This document shows positions 1 through 5,581 of a stretch of DNA of 6,098 nt, piece by piece. Under the pieces are notes generated by a model that was not told the origin of the DNA, made no database searches, and saw only the letters and a program-made list of their open reading frames with translations. The stretch is from DASRDE01 sp035652755 (lineage in GTDB: Bacteria > Vulcanimicrobiota > Vulcanimicrobiia > Vulcanimicrobiales > Vulcanimicrobiaceae). How positions within the stretch are numbered: the stretch's first letter is position 1; each line of letters opens with the position of its first letter. Position numbers and translations under genes: made by a program. The DNA lies in the NCBI GenBank assembly GCA_035652755.1, contig DASRDE010000242.1, positions 1 through 6,098 of the forward strand, given 5' to 3'.

Positions 1-88
1 AGGGCCGAAGCGGTTCTTCAAGGTCCGCAGTCGCGGCGCGCGCAGCGCGCACGGCTGCGTCTCGAGAGTTCGAATCTCTCCCTCTCCG
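1..88 (+). tRNA. selC: Partial tRNA with UCA anticodon and long variable arm, probable tRNA-Sec (5' part outside the window)
   Basis: The 3' end is a textbook tRNA: T-stem GAGAG (64-68) and CTCTC (76-80) around loop TTCGAAT (69-75), then acceptor 3' strand CCTCTCC (81-87) and discriminator G at 88, with no encoded CCA. Upstream, loop CTTCAAG (16-22) puts UCA at 18-20, the selenocysteine anticodon. Its stem (10-15 with 23-28) has four G-C pairs, one U-U mismatch and a closing U-G pair. A long variable arm can fold as 32-37 with 54-59 plus 38-41 with 47-50. Long arm, UCA and G73 are shared by bacterial tRNA-Sec, which SelA/SelB use to insert selenocysteine at UGA. Two points are atypical: T-stem plus visible acceptor strand give 5+7 pairs rather than the bacterial 5+8, and the variable arm is unusually large. 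An allo-tRNA or divergent serine-type tRNA is the alternative. The 5' acceptor and D-stem lie outside the window, so the fold cannot be completed. Confidence 0.65.
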
Positions 89-153
89 AAGTAGAAAGAG
101 CCCCTTGGCGGGGCTCTTTTTACTTCCCGGACAGATGCGAACTCTCGAGGCGC
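57..153. repeat. Long imperfect palindrome containing the tRNA T-arm, terminator and an inverted T-arm copy
   Basis: The reverse complement of 129-153 matches 57-81 at 22 of 25 positions, including the 12-base run CTCGAGAGTTCG. Inside it, 88-104 and 110-126 form the terminator stem. The two pairings are collinear, with only 82-87 against 127-128 unmatched, so the whole segment is one large inverted repeat centred near 107. The inverted arm reads on the minus strand as a T-arm-like GAGAG / TTCGCAT / CTGTC with one stem mismatch, but no matching acceptor strand follows. This is seen directly. An inverted duplication of the tRNA 3' end is my inference. Confidence 0.8.
88..126 (+). terminator. 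Intrinsic terminator of the tRNA gene
   Basis: Bases 88-104 pair with 110-126 around loop TTGGC (105-109), giving a stem of 17 positions with one mismatch. The GC core is AGAGCCCC/GGGGCTCT and a T-run at 116-121 follows it on the plus strand. It starts right at the tRNA discriminator base, so it should end the tRNA transcript. The opposite strand has A-rich sequence ending in GAAAGAG, which gives only a short T-run (CTTTC), so terminator activity in that direction would be weaker. Confidence 0.9.
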
Positions 154-171
154 TCATCAGCGCAGGCCCGC

Positions 172-221
172 AGGGCCGAAGCGGTGCTTCAAGGTCGGCA
201 GTCCCAGCGCGCCTAGCGCGC
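172..221 (+). repeat. Degenerate direct copy of the tRNA D/anticodon/variable region (tRNA pseudogene fragment)
   Basis: Ungapped alignment of 172-221 with 1-50 gives 44 identities in 50 positions, a displacement of 171 bases. The first 10 bases and the anticodon-loop core CTTCAAG are identical. The copy keeps a GCGCGC hairpin like that of the variable arm. However, its anticodon stem has three mismatches, and no TTCGA-type T-arm or CCTCTCC acceptor strand follows it. It is therefore unlikely to make a tRNA. Just upstream, GGCCC (165-169) can pair with GGGCC (173-177), which may be the remains of a D-stem. That hints at what the intact gene looks like left of the window. It ends just before the next coding gene. 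Confidence 0.75.
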
Positions 222-266
222 GCCTAGGCGGTGATACGAAACGCGTGCGGCGAACGTTACGGGGCT

Positions 267-974
267 ATGGCGCTCTCTCACATCGTGATGCACGTCGCAC
301 TTTGCAGTTCGGTGGTCCGGCAGGCGGCAAACCGCAATGTGCCGTTTCGCGTCGTGCTCAAGGATAGGCTCGATCGCGTCGCGTTCGATCAGAGCTTCCT
401 CGTCGAGCACGGCGAGAAGCGGGAGGCGCGCGCCGAATTCGATCTGCCGTTCGGCGTATATCGAGCGGAGTTGTCGACGCCTTCGTGCACCGCCGAGCAG
501 TATTTTTCGGTTCTGCCGGAAGTGAATCGCGGCGTGCAAATATCGCTGCAGGACGGCCAAGTCGGAAACGTGCCGGTACCGGCGATCGTGCAGGGAACGG
601 CGCCGTTTGAATTTTCGTACGCGCAGCCGGTCGTCATGGTGTTTCCGCGCTCGCTCAAATGCAAGGATCCGATTCCCGATCCGCTGCAGGCGCAGATCGA
701 CATGGACAACGAGCCCAATTCGTACTACGCCACGATTTATCCGACGCCGCTGCTCCAGCGGAATGCGCCGGTGACGCTGGTGGTCCGCTTGAACGATTCG
801 CACGGCGGCTATCAGTATCTGCGCGTCCCGATCGGCGACGACGTCGGCTACCTCACGCGCTGGCCCGCGCTTGGGCAGGTGAACGTAACGTCGGATTTAA
901 TCGACGCGCTCGCCGGCCAGCCCGAAGATACGCTGCTCTGCCTGCGCATGAGCAAGATCACCGTGGGCGGATAA
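267..974 (+). CDS. Hypothetical beta-rich protein, 235 aa
   Basis: I do not recognise this family. The frame is open throughout and predicts many alternating hydrophobic strands, for example NVPFRVVLKD near residues 24-33, FGVYRAELST at 62-71, PVVMVFPRSL at 121-130 and APVTLVVRLND at 167-177. This suggests one or two beta-sandwich domains. Cysteines lie at 13, 74, 132 and 225. No signal peptide, membrane helix or catalytic motif is evident. The start is uncertain. ATG 267 follows a short GGGG stretch. A GTG at 231 would add 12 residues but sits next to the tRNA-derived repeat, and ATG 288 is also possible. The gene lies between the tRNA repeat cluster and a lipoprotein gene in the same direction, with a 124-base gap, so co-transcription is possible but not shown. 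Confidence is for a real gene, not a function. Confidence 0.75.
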   Translation: MALSHIVMHVALCSSVVRQAANRNVPFRVVLKDRLDRVAFDQSFLVEHGEKREARAEFDLPFGVYRAELSTPSCTAEQYFSVLPEVNRGVQISLQDGQVGNVPVPAIVQGTAPFEFSYAQPVVMVFPRSLKCKDPIPDPLQAQIDMDNEPNSYYATIYPTPLLQRNAPVTLVVRLNDSHGGYQYLRVPIGDDVGYLTRWPALGQVNVTSDLIDALAGQPEDTLLCLRMSKITVGG

Positions 975-1087
975 CCCCGCCCCCTCGCCGCACTAGTACC
1001 TTTTTCCTAGCGGAAGCTAGCACCCAGGACGGACGGACGCAGACCGGCCTTGGGCGAAGTTTGGTAGCCCTGCCACTGCCCGCCCGT

Positions 1088-1093
1088 AAGGAA
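1088..1093 (+). promoter_or_regulatory. Ribosome binding site of the exordium-like lipoprotein gene
   Basis: AAGGAA lies 5 bases before ATG 1099. It supports that start, which also places the signal peptide and lipobox correctly. Confidence 0.7.
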
Positions 1094-1098
1094 CGCGA

Positions 1099-2109
1099 AT
1101 GTTGAAGCGACCGCTCTTAGCCGCCGTGCCCGCGGTATTGGCCGTACTCCTGAACGCTTGCAGCTCGGGCGGCTCGTCCGCCGTGCAGTCGCTGCCCAAG
1201 GCGCCGTCTCCCGGCGGAGACGTGCTGCCCACGCCCGCGCCGCCGTCGTCATCGGTCGGCTCGGTGAAATCCCTCGTGCCGCCGAACTCGCCGTACATCC
1301 GCGTGAATCCGGACGGCTCGATTCTGCACGTCGATCCGCTGCCTCAAGTGCGCGCCGCCTATGCAGCGCCGCCGCAGGCATCACCGAACGTCGATTATCA
1401 CAACGGTCCGGTTATTCACGCCTCCACGTCGTACGCGATCTTTTGGCGGCCGTCCGGCTACTATATGAGCCCCAAATACGAGACGGTGATCGAGCAGTTC
1501 TATCACGACATCGGCAGCACGCCCATGTATGGAATTCTTCCTCAGTATTACGACACGACGGGCCATCCGCTGAACAAGAGCACGTTCGGCGGCGCATGGA
1601 CCGATACGCAGGCCTTCCCGGCGAGGTTCGACGATGCCGCGATTCGGCAAGAAGTCGCGGGCGCGATCCAGCAAAACCACTGGCCCAACGGCGGCGTCGG
1701 CGCGGTCTTCTTCGTGTTCACGGCCTCAAAAGCGAAAGACTCATTCGCGTACTGCGCGTACCACGGCGATTTCATGAGTTCGGGCAATCCGGTCGTTTAT
1801 TCCATCGTCCCGTATCAGCGCGATCTCGGTCCGCACGGCTGCGGCACGCCGTCAAACGTGTTTCCGAACGACCAGGATGCCGATTTGACGATCGACACGA
1901 TGTGGCATGAATTCGCCGAATCGGTGAGCGATCCGACGATTAAGGGCTGGTACCGCAACTCCGACGGTCAGGAGATCGGCGATCTCTGCAACACGTCGTA
2001 CGGTCCGCTGCGCAAAGACGGCTCCGACGTGACGCTGCACGGCCACGACTACGTCACGCAGGAGATTTGGTCCAACCACGGCAGCGAGTGCGAACAAACC
2101 TTCGAATAG
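1099..2109 (+). CDS. Lipoprotein with exordium / phosphate-induced-protein-like domain
   Basis: Residues 1-20 form a lipoprotein signal peptide (Lys-Arg start, hydrophobic core), with lipobox LNAC and Cys21 as the lipidated residue. A Ser/Gly/Pro-rich linker runs to about 60. The domain from about 105 carries a pattern I associate with the secreted exordium/phosphate-induced-protein-1-like family: VIHASTSYAIFW (105-116), FAYCAYHG (216-223), YSIVPY (234-239), HGCG (246-249), then WHEFAESVSDP (269-279), GWYRNSDGQEIGDLC (283-297) and a terminal QEIWSNHGSEC (321-331). Cysteines 219, 248, 297 and 331 could form disulfides outside the cytoplasm. H270-E271-x-x-E274 resembles part of a metal-binding motif, but no third ligand is obvious, so peptidase activity is speculation. 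In plants the family is linked to cell expansion; its bacterial role is unknown to me. The gene converges on the GNAT gene with 2 bases between stops. Confidence 0.85.
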   Translation: MLKRPLLAAVPAVLAVLLNACSSGGSSAVQSLPKAPSPGGDVLPTPAPPSSSVGSVKSLVPPNSPYIRVNPDGSILHVDPLPQVRAAYAAPPQASPNVDYHNGPVIHASTSYAIFWRPSGYYMSPKYETVIEQFYHDIGSTPMYGILPQYYDTTGHPLNKSTFGGAWTDTQAFPARFDDAAIRQEVAGAIQQNHWPNGGVGAVFFVFTASKAKDSFAYCAYHGDFMSSGNPVVYSIVPYQRDLGPHGCGTPSNVFPNDQDADLTIDTMWHEFAESVSDPTIKGWYRNSDGQEIGDLCNTSYGPLRKDGSDVTLHGHDYVTQEIWSNHGSECEQTFE

Positions 2110-2111
2110 CG

Positions 2112-2702
2112 CTACAGTAGCGGAATATCCGGTGCCGCGCTCTCGGGCAGCAGACCCGAGAGCCGCGGGTCGTCGAAGATCTCGATCTGCCGCTTGAACG
2201 GCGTAAATCCCGAGCGAATGTAGAACGGAAGGGCGCGCGGATCGTCCATCGTGCACGTGTGCACCCAAAAGCGTTCGATGGGCTTGGCCCAAGCAAATTC
2301 GATCGCGCGGTTCATCAGCCAGCGCCCGATGCCGTGCCCGGTCGCAGACGCAACCAAACCGAAGAACACGAGCTCGCACTCGCCCGGCGTGCGAAAGTCC
2401 AGTTCCAGCAATCCGCAATCGCGGCCGTCCAATACCGGCGCGTAGATCTCCACGCGCGAGTCCTCGATAATCTCGCGCAGCTGCTGCTCGCTCATCGCCA
2501 GCCTCGATGCCCACAGATACGGCTGCCCGATCTCGCGAAAGAGGCCGCGGTACCAGTCGGCGCTCGGGCGCGCGGCGCGCCGCAGGCTGCATGGCGGCGT
2601 ATGCGGGTCGGGGCGCGGCGCCGGCCTCGCCCGCATCTCCAGGCACGTAACGACGTTCGCCAGCTTTCCGGGCGGAAGATCCGTGTAGCCGTCGGCGATC
2701 AT
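2112..2702 (-). CDS. GNAT family N-acetyltransferase, 196 aa
   Basis: The enzyme should transfer an acetyl group from acetyl-CoA to an amine in the cytoplasm; the substrate is unknown. The acetyl-CoA motif is VASATGHGIGRWLMNRA (residues 117-133), with the RxxGxG-type loop present as ATGHGIG. It is followed by the C-terminal GNAT signature FWVHTCTMDDPRALPFYIRSGF (145-166), and strands GLLELDF (97-103) and CELVFFGLV (109-117) precede it. Residues 1-85 hold WYRGLFREIGQPYLWASRLAMSEQQL, as in a GNAT subgroup with this type of N-terminal half. The start at 2702 is preceded by GGAAA on the minus strand. The frame stays open upstream to 2819, but that stretch is Arg/Thr-rich, unlike the family, and would overlap the divergent S9 gene. 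Its stop lies 2 bases from that of the lipoprotein gene. Confidence 0.92.
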   Translation of the reverse strand: MIADGYTDLPPGKLANVVTCLEMRARPAPRPDPHTPPCSLRRAARPSADWYRGLFREIGQPYLWASRLAMSEQQLREIIEDSRVEIYAPVLDGRDCGLLELDFRTPGECELVFFGLVASATGHGIGRWLMNRAIEFAWAKPIERFWVHTCTMDDPRALPFYIRSGFTPFKRQIEIFDDPRLSGLLPESAAPDIPLL

Positions 2703-2722
2703 ACCGTCGGTTTCCGTGCTTG

Positions 2723-2737
2723 CGAGGGCCTCCCTCG
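2723..2737. promoter_or_regulatory. Short inverted repeat in the GNAT / S9 divergent promoter region
   Basis: CGAGGG (2723-2728) and CCCTCG (2732-2737) are perfect complements separated by CCT. They lie in the 80-base space between two divergent genes, where both promoters must sit. It could be an operator or a small hairpin. At this GC content such an element can also arise by chance, and I see no convincing -35/-10 pair around it. Confidence 0.3.
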
Positions 2738-2772
2738 TCGGCGTTGAACGCGCCCGGGCACATCCGGTCTGC

Positions 2773-2781
2773 GAGGTGGAG
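2773..2781 (+). promoter_or_regulatory. Ribosome binding site of the S9 peptidase gene
   Basis: GAGGTGGAG lies immediately upstream of ATG 2783, with GAGG 6 bases from the start. It decides for 2783 over an in-frame upstream ATG at 2720, which would put 21 residues ahead of the signal peptide. Confidence 0.75.
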
Positions 2782-2782
2782 T

Positions 2783-4771
2783 ATGCCGTCGAAACTTCTT
2801 GCCGCCGTCTTTTTCGCATGTCTGCTTTGCCAAACGGCAGCGCGCGCGCAAACGCCGCAGGGGCTGCAGGAAAGCGATGCGCAGCGAGTTGTCGGAATAA
2901 GCTCCGCGGCGATAGCGCCCGATGGGCGGCACGCCGTCGTGCTTGTGTCGCGCATCGTGTGGGACGAAGATCGCCGGCGCAGCGAGATCGTGCTGGTCGA
3001 TTTGCCGTCGGGCAAGCAGCGCGTCCTCACGTACGATCGCAAAGGCGTGTCGTCGCCCGTATTCTCGCCCGACGGAACGCGGATTGCGTTCATCGCCGAC
3101 AGCGGCGAAGGCGACGATGCGCAATCGCAAGTCTTCGTCATGCCGCTCGACGGCGGCGACGCGCGCCCGATCACCTCCGCCAAAGACGGCGTCGAACAAT
3201 TCCAATGGCGTCCCGACGGCAAAGCCATCGCGTATACGGCCGCCGATCCCCAGCCCGATCGCAAGGGCGCGGATCGCTTTCGCGACAGCTTCATTTTTAC
3301 CACCGAACCGATTACGCAGCGCGAGCGGCCGCAGCCGGTGCACCTGTTCGTCGTCGGCGACGAAGGCGGAAAAGCCGAGCAACTGACGTTCGGTCCGCAA
3401 ACCGTCGCCACCGGCGAAGCTGAATCCACGCTGTCGTGGTCGCCCGACGGTAAAACGATCGCCTTTACGCAGGCGCCGAACGCAATCCTCAACGACGAGA
3501 GTTATTCGCGCGTCATGCTGCTCGACGTCGCTTCGCGCAAGCTCACGCCGCTCACCAGCCACACGGCATGGGAAGGCAACGCGCTGTTCTCGCCGGACGG
3601 CAAGCACATCGCTTACTTCTACTCCGACGGCGACAACCAAATCGCGCTCAATCAGGTGTACGTCACGGCTCCGGGCGCGGGAAATGGAACGCCGGTATCC
3701 GCGCCCTTCGATCGTGCGGTCAGCGGAGCCGCGTGGCTTCCCGACTCGAGTGGCCTGCTCTTTACTGCGCCCGATCGCGGCAATCTCGCGCTCGTGCGCG
3801 CCCCGCTTGCCGGCGCGCTTTCGAAAGAGGATACGAACGGCTTCGAAATCGGCGGTCTGGGCGACCTCGCGCGCGACGGTTCGACGGTCTTCGATTGCAG
3901 CAAGACCGATCAAGCCCAGGAGCTCTGCTATCGTTCGCACGACGGCACGGTGACCAGGCTGACGAATTTTAACGCCGCGATCAGTGCAAAAGCGGCCGCG
4001 CGCGCGCAAATAGTAACGTATCCGACGTCGGTGCAGGTCGAAGGCGATGCCGTCCTCTACACGCCGCCCGGGTTCTCGCCCGCGCGCAAGTACCCGATGG
4101 TCGTCTACATTCACGGCGGACCGACGTCGTCGTCGCGCCTGGGATTCGATTTTTACGCGCAGGTTATGGCCGCGCGCGGCTGGCTCGTCTTGCGTCCGAA
4201 CTATCGCGGCAGCGATAATCTCGGCTACCGCTATCAGCACGCGGTGTTATACGATCCCGATGAAGGGCCGGGCAAGGATATTATGGCGGCGGTCGACGCA
4301 GTTCGCGCGCGCGGCATCGTCGACGATCGCCGCATCGCCGTCTCCGGCTGGTCGTACGGCGGCATTATGACGGCGTGGATGATTTCGAAGTATCACATCT
4401 GGGCCGCGGCAGTTTCCGGTGCGTCGGTGAACGATTGGGCGACCGATTACGGCGTCGCCGACGATAGCCTTTCCGATCGCGATCTCTTCCACGGTTCGCC
4501 CTACGCGCCGGGCAACGCGCAAGAGTGGCGGCGCGCATCGGCGATCAGCTACGCGCGCGACGTGACGACGCCCGTCCTAATCCTTTCCGACATCGGCGAC
4601 AACCGCGATCCTTTTGCCACGTCCTCGATGTATTGGCGCGCGCTGCGCGACAACCACAAGGATGCGACGCTGCGCGTCTGGCCCGTAAACGGGCATTTCC
4701 CGCGCGATCCGGTCCGCAGTGCCGACGTGTATCACTACTGGATCGGCTTTATCGCCGATCACTTCCGCTAA
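2783..4771 (+). CDS. Secreted S9 (prolyl oligopeptidase) family serine peptidase, 662 aa
   Basis: It is probably an exported dipeptidyl/acylaminoacyl-type peptidase that cuts short peptides in the periplasm or outside the cell. Residues 1-22 are a Sec-type signal peptide, with probable cleavage after ARA (20-22). The N-terminal half is a beta-propeller built of PD40/TolB-like blades: FSPDGTRIAF (94-103), WRPDGKAIAY (142-151), WSPDGKTIAF (219-228), FSPDGKHIAY (269-278) and WLPDSSGLLF (318-327). The C-terminal alpha/beta-hydrolase domain has HGGP (444-447) and NYRGS (473-477). Its triad is Ser524 in GWSYGG, Asp606 in GDNRDP and His638 in NGHFPRDPVR. The length is normal for the family. One small oddity is Asp609 where relatives commonly have Val just before the Pro. 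It diverges from the GNAT gene and converges with the next minus-strand gene, so it is probably monocistronic. The exact substrate cannot be read from sequence. Confidence 0.95.
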   Translation: MPSKLLAAVFFACLLCQTAARAQTPQGLQESDAQRVVGISSAAIAPDGRHAVVLVSRIVWDEDRRRSEIVLVDLPSGKQRVLTYDRKGVSSPVFSPDGTRIAFIADSGEGDDAQSQVFVMPLDGGDARPITSAKDGVEQFQWRPDGKAIAYTAADPQPDRKGADRFRDSFIFTTEPITQRERPQPVHLFVVGDEGGKAEQLTFGPQTVATGEAESTLSWSPDGKTIAFTQAPNAILNDESYSRVMLLDVASRKLTPLTSHTAWEGNALFSPDGKHIAYFYSDGDNQIALNQVYVTAPGAGNGTPVSAPFDRAVSGAAWLPDSSGLLFTAPDRGNLALVRAPLAGALSKEDTNGFEIGGLGDLARDGSTVFDCSKTDQAQELCYRSHDGTVTRLTNFNAAISAKAAARAQIVTYPTSVQVEGDAVLYTPPGFSPARKYPMVVYIHGGPTSSSRLGFDFYAQVMAARGWLVLRPNYRGSDNLGYRYQHAVLYDPDEGPGKDIMAAVDAVRARGIVDDRRIAVSGWSYGGIMTAWMISKYHIWAAAVSGASVNDWATDYGVADDSLSDRDLFHGSPYAPGNAQEWRRASAISYARDVTTPVLILSDIGDNRDPFATSSMYWRALRDNHKDATLRVWPVNGHFPRDPVRSADVYHYWIGFIADHFR

Positions 4772-4774
4772 GGG

Positions 4775-5527
4775 CTACGTTCGCGGCGGAAACGTCGGCG
4801 CGGGCGACGGCGGCGTTGCCAAACGCGGATCGGGCGCGACGGCGGGGAACGCGATGTCGTCGTACGTCGTCTCGCTCACGATCGTAAAGTTCATCGGGCC
4901 GAAATGCTGCGGCGCGGTGTAGGTCGCATGCCTGATGACCCAGTGGCCTTCGATCACCGCGTAGTCGAAGACAATGGATTCGGCGGTGTGGACGCCGCGC
5001 AGCTCGATGCGTGAGGGCAGCTGCGTCTGCGCGTCGACCGCCACGTCGTAGATGCAGATGCCGCCGTCGTACGCTGACGTCGGAACGATGCGGAAGTGCG
5101 GCTGCCGATCGGTTGAATCGGGCAGGTACGACGGCTGCCAAAAACTGGCATACGGCACGAAGACGTTGACGCCGGGGGCCGGCGTCGGGAACGGCCACTG
5201 CCCCGGCGTGTAGCGCGTAAGCGAGATCTGCACGTTTTTGAGGTTGGCGTACCATTTGAAGTCGAACCCCTGGCCGAGGGGGTCGAAATACGGAATGATC
5301 GGAAATGCCTGACCCGTGCGCTCCGCGCCGTGCGGCAGGTCCTGCATCACCGCGAAGTCGTCGGCTTGGCGCACCTGCACCGAACGATTGATGTCCTGCG
5401 TGCGGTTCATGCCCGGCGAGCTGATATGCGTGTGTTCGACGTAGGTAATGTACGCGGGCGCGTTTTGCGCAAACGCGGCGGCTGTCCGGTTGATCAGCTG
5501 CACCAGCGCGACGTCGGGTGGAAGCAT
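4775..5527 (-). CDS. Hypothetical beta-rich protein with proline-rich C-terminal tail, 250 aa
   Basis: I do not recognise a named family. It opens with an amphipathic helix, VALVQLINRTAAAFAQ (6-21), leading into strands such as AYITYVEHTHI (25-35). It goes on through GFDFKWYANLKNVQISLTRY (87-106), GGICIYDVAVDAQTQLPSRI (155-174) and HWVIRHATYTA (195-205), and ends in a Pro/Thr tail (228-250). A helix followed by long antiparallel strands recalls LolA-like lipoprotein-carrier folds, but that is weak inference. The start at 5527 is uncertain: no clear Shine-Dalgarno precedes it and no signal peptide is visible. Upstream extension in frame would overlap the M20 gene on the other strand and reads as non-protein-like. 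It converges on the S9 gene with 3 bases between stops, and its start is 54 bases from the divergent M20 gene. Confidence 0.75.
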   Translation of the reverse strand: MLPPDVALVQLINRTAAAFAQNAPAYITYVEHTHISSPGMNRTQDINRSVQVRQADDFAVMQDLPHGAERTGQAFPIIPYFDPLGQGFDFKWYANLKNVQISLTRYTPGQWPFPTPAPGVNVFVPYASFWQPSYLPDSTDRQPHFRIVPTSAYDGGICIYDVAVDAQTQLPSRIELRGVHTAESIVFDYAVIEGHWVIRHATYTAPQHFGPMNFTIVSETTYDDIAFPAVAPDPRLATPPSPAPTFPPRT

Positions 5528-5581
5528 CGCGGTTTGCTTTCGCGGAAGGGCCTGCCGCGCGCCTTTGCCAATGCGTGAAGA

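Noticed and set aside
120..221. A tRNA-Ser (UGA) on the minus strand, since the anticodon-loop sequence reads CTTGAAG there and a T-arm-like sequence follows
   Set aside because: The anticodon stem is mismatched, the T-stem has a mismatch, and no acceptor 3' strand follows. The intact T-arm and acceptor belong to the plus strand.
213..803. A 196-codon minus-strand open frame opposite the first hypothetical gene
   Set aside because: The translation is dominated by Arg and His in an irregular pattern, while the plus-strand frame shows a normal strand-rich protein.
1007..1020. Inverted repeat CTAGC-GGAA-GCTAG between the first two protein genes as a terminator
   Set aside because: The stem is only 5 bases and the T-run comes before it on the plus strand, not after. 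The minus strand has no T-run after it either.
1852..3492. A 546-codon minus-strand open frame across the lipoprotein end, the GNAT gene and the start of the S9 gene
   Set aside because: It is antisense to three genes with strong family motifs, and its translation is low-complexity Arg/Ser/Ala with no domain. Long antisense frames are common in GC-rich DNA.
2699..4240. A 513-codon minus-strand open frame opposite the S9 gene
   Set aside because: It mirrors the codon pattern of the S9 gene, is very Arg-rich and shows no recognisable motif.
5330..5578. A small plus-strand open frame just before the M20 gene
   Set aside because: It is antisense to the minus-strand hypothetical gene, has no Shine-Dalgarno site and no domain.
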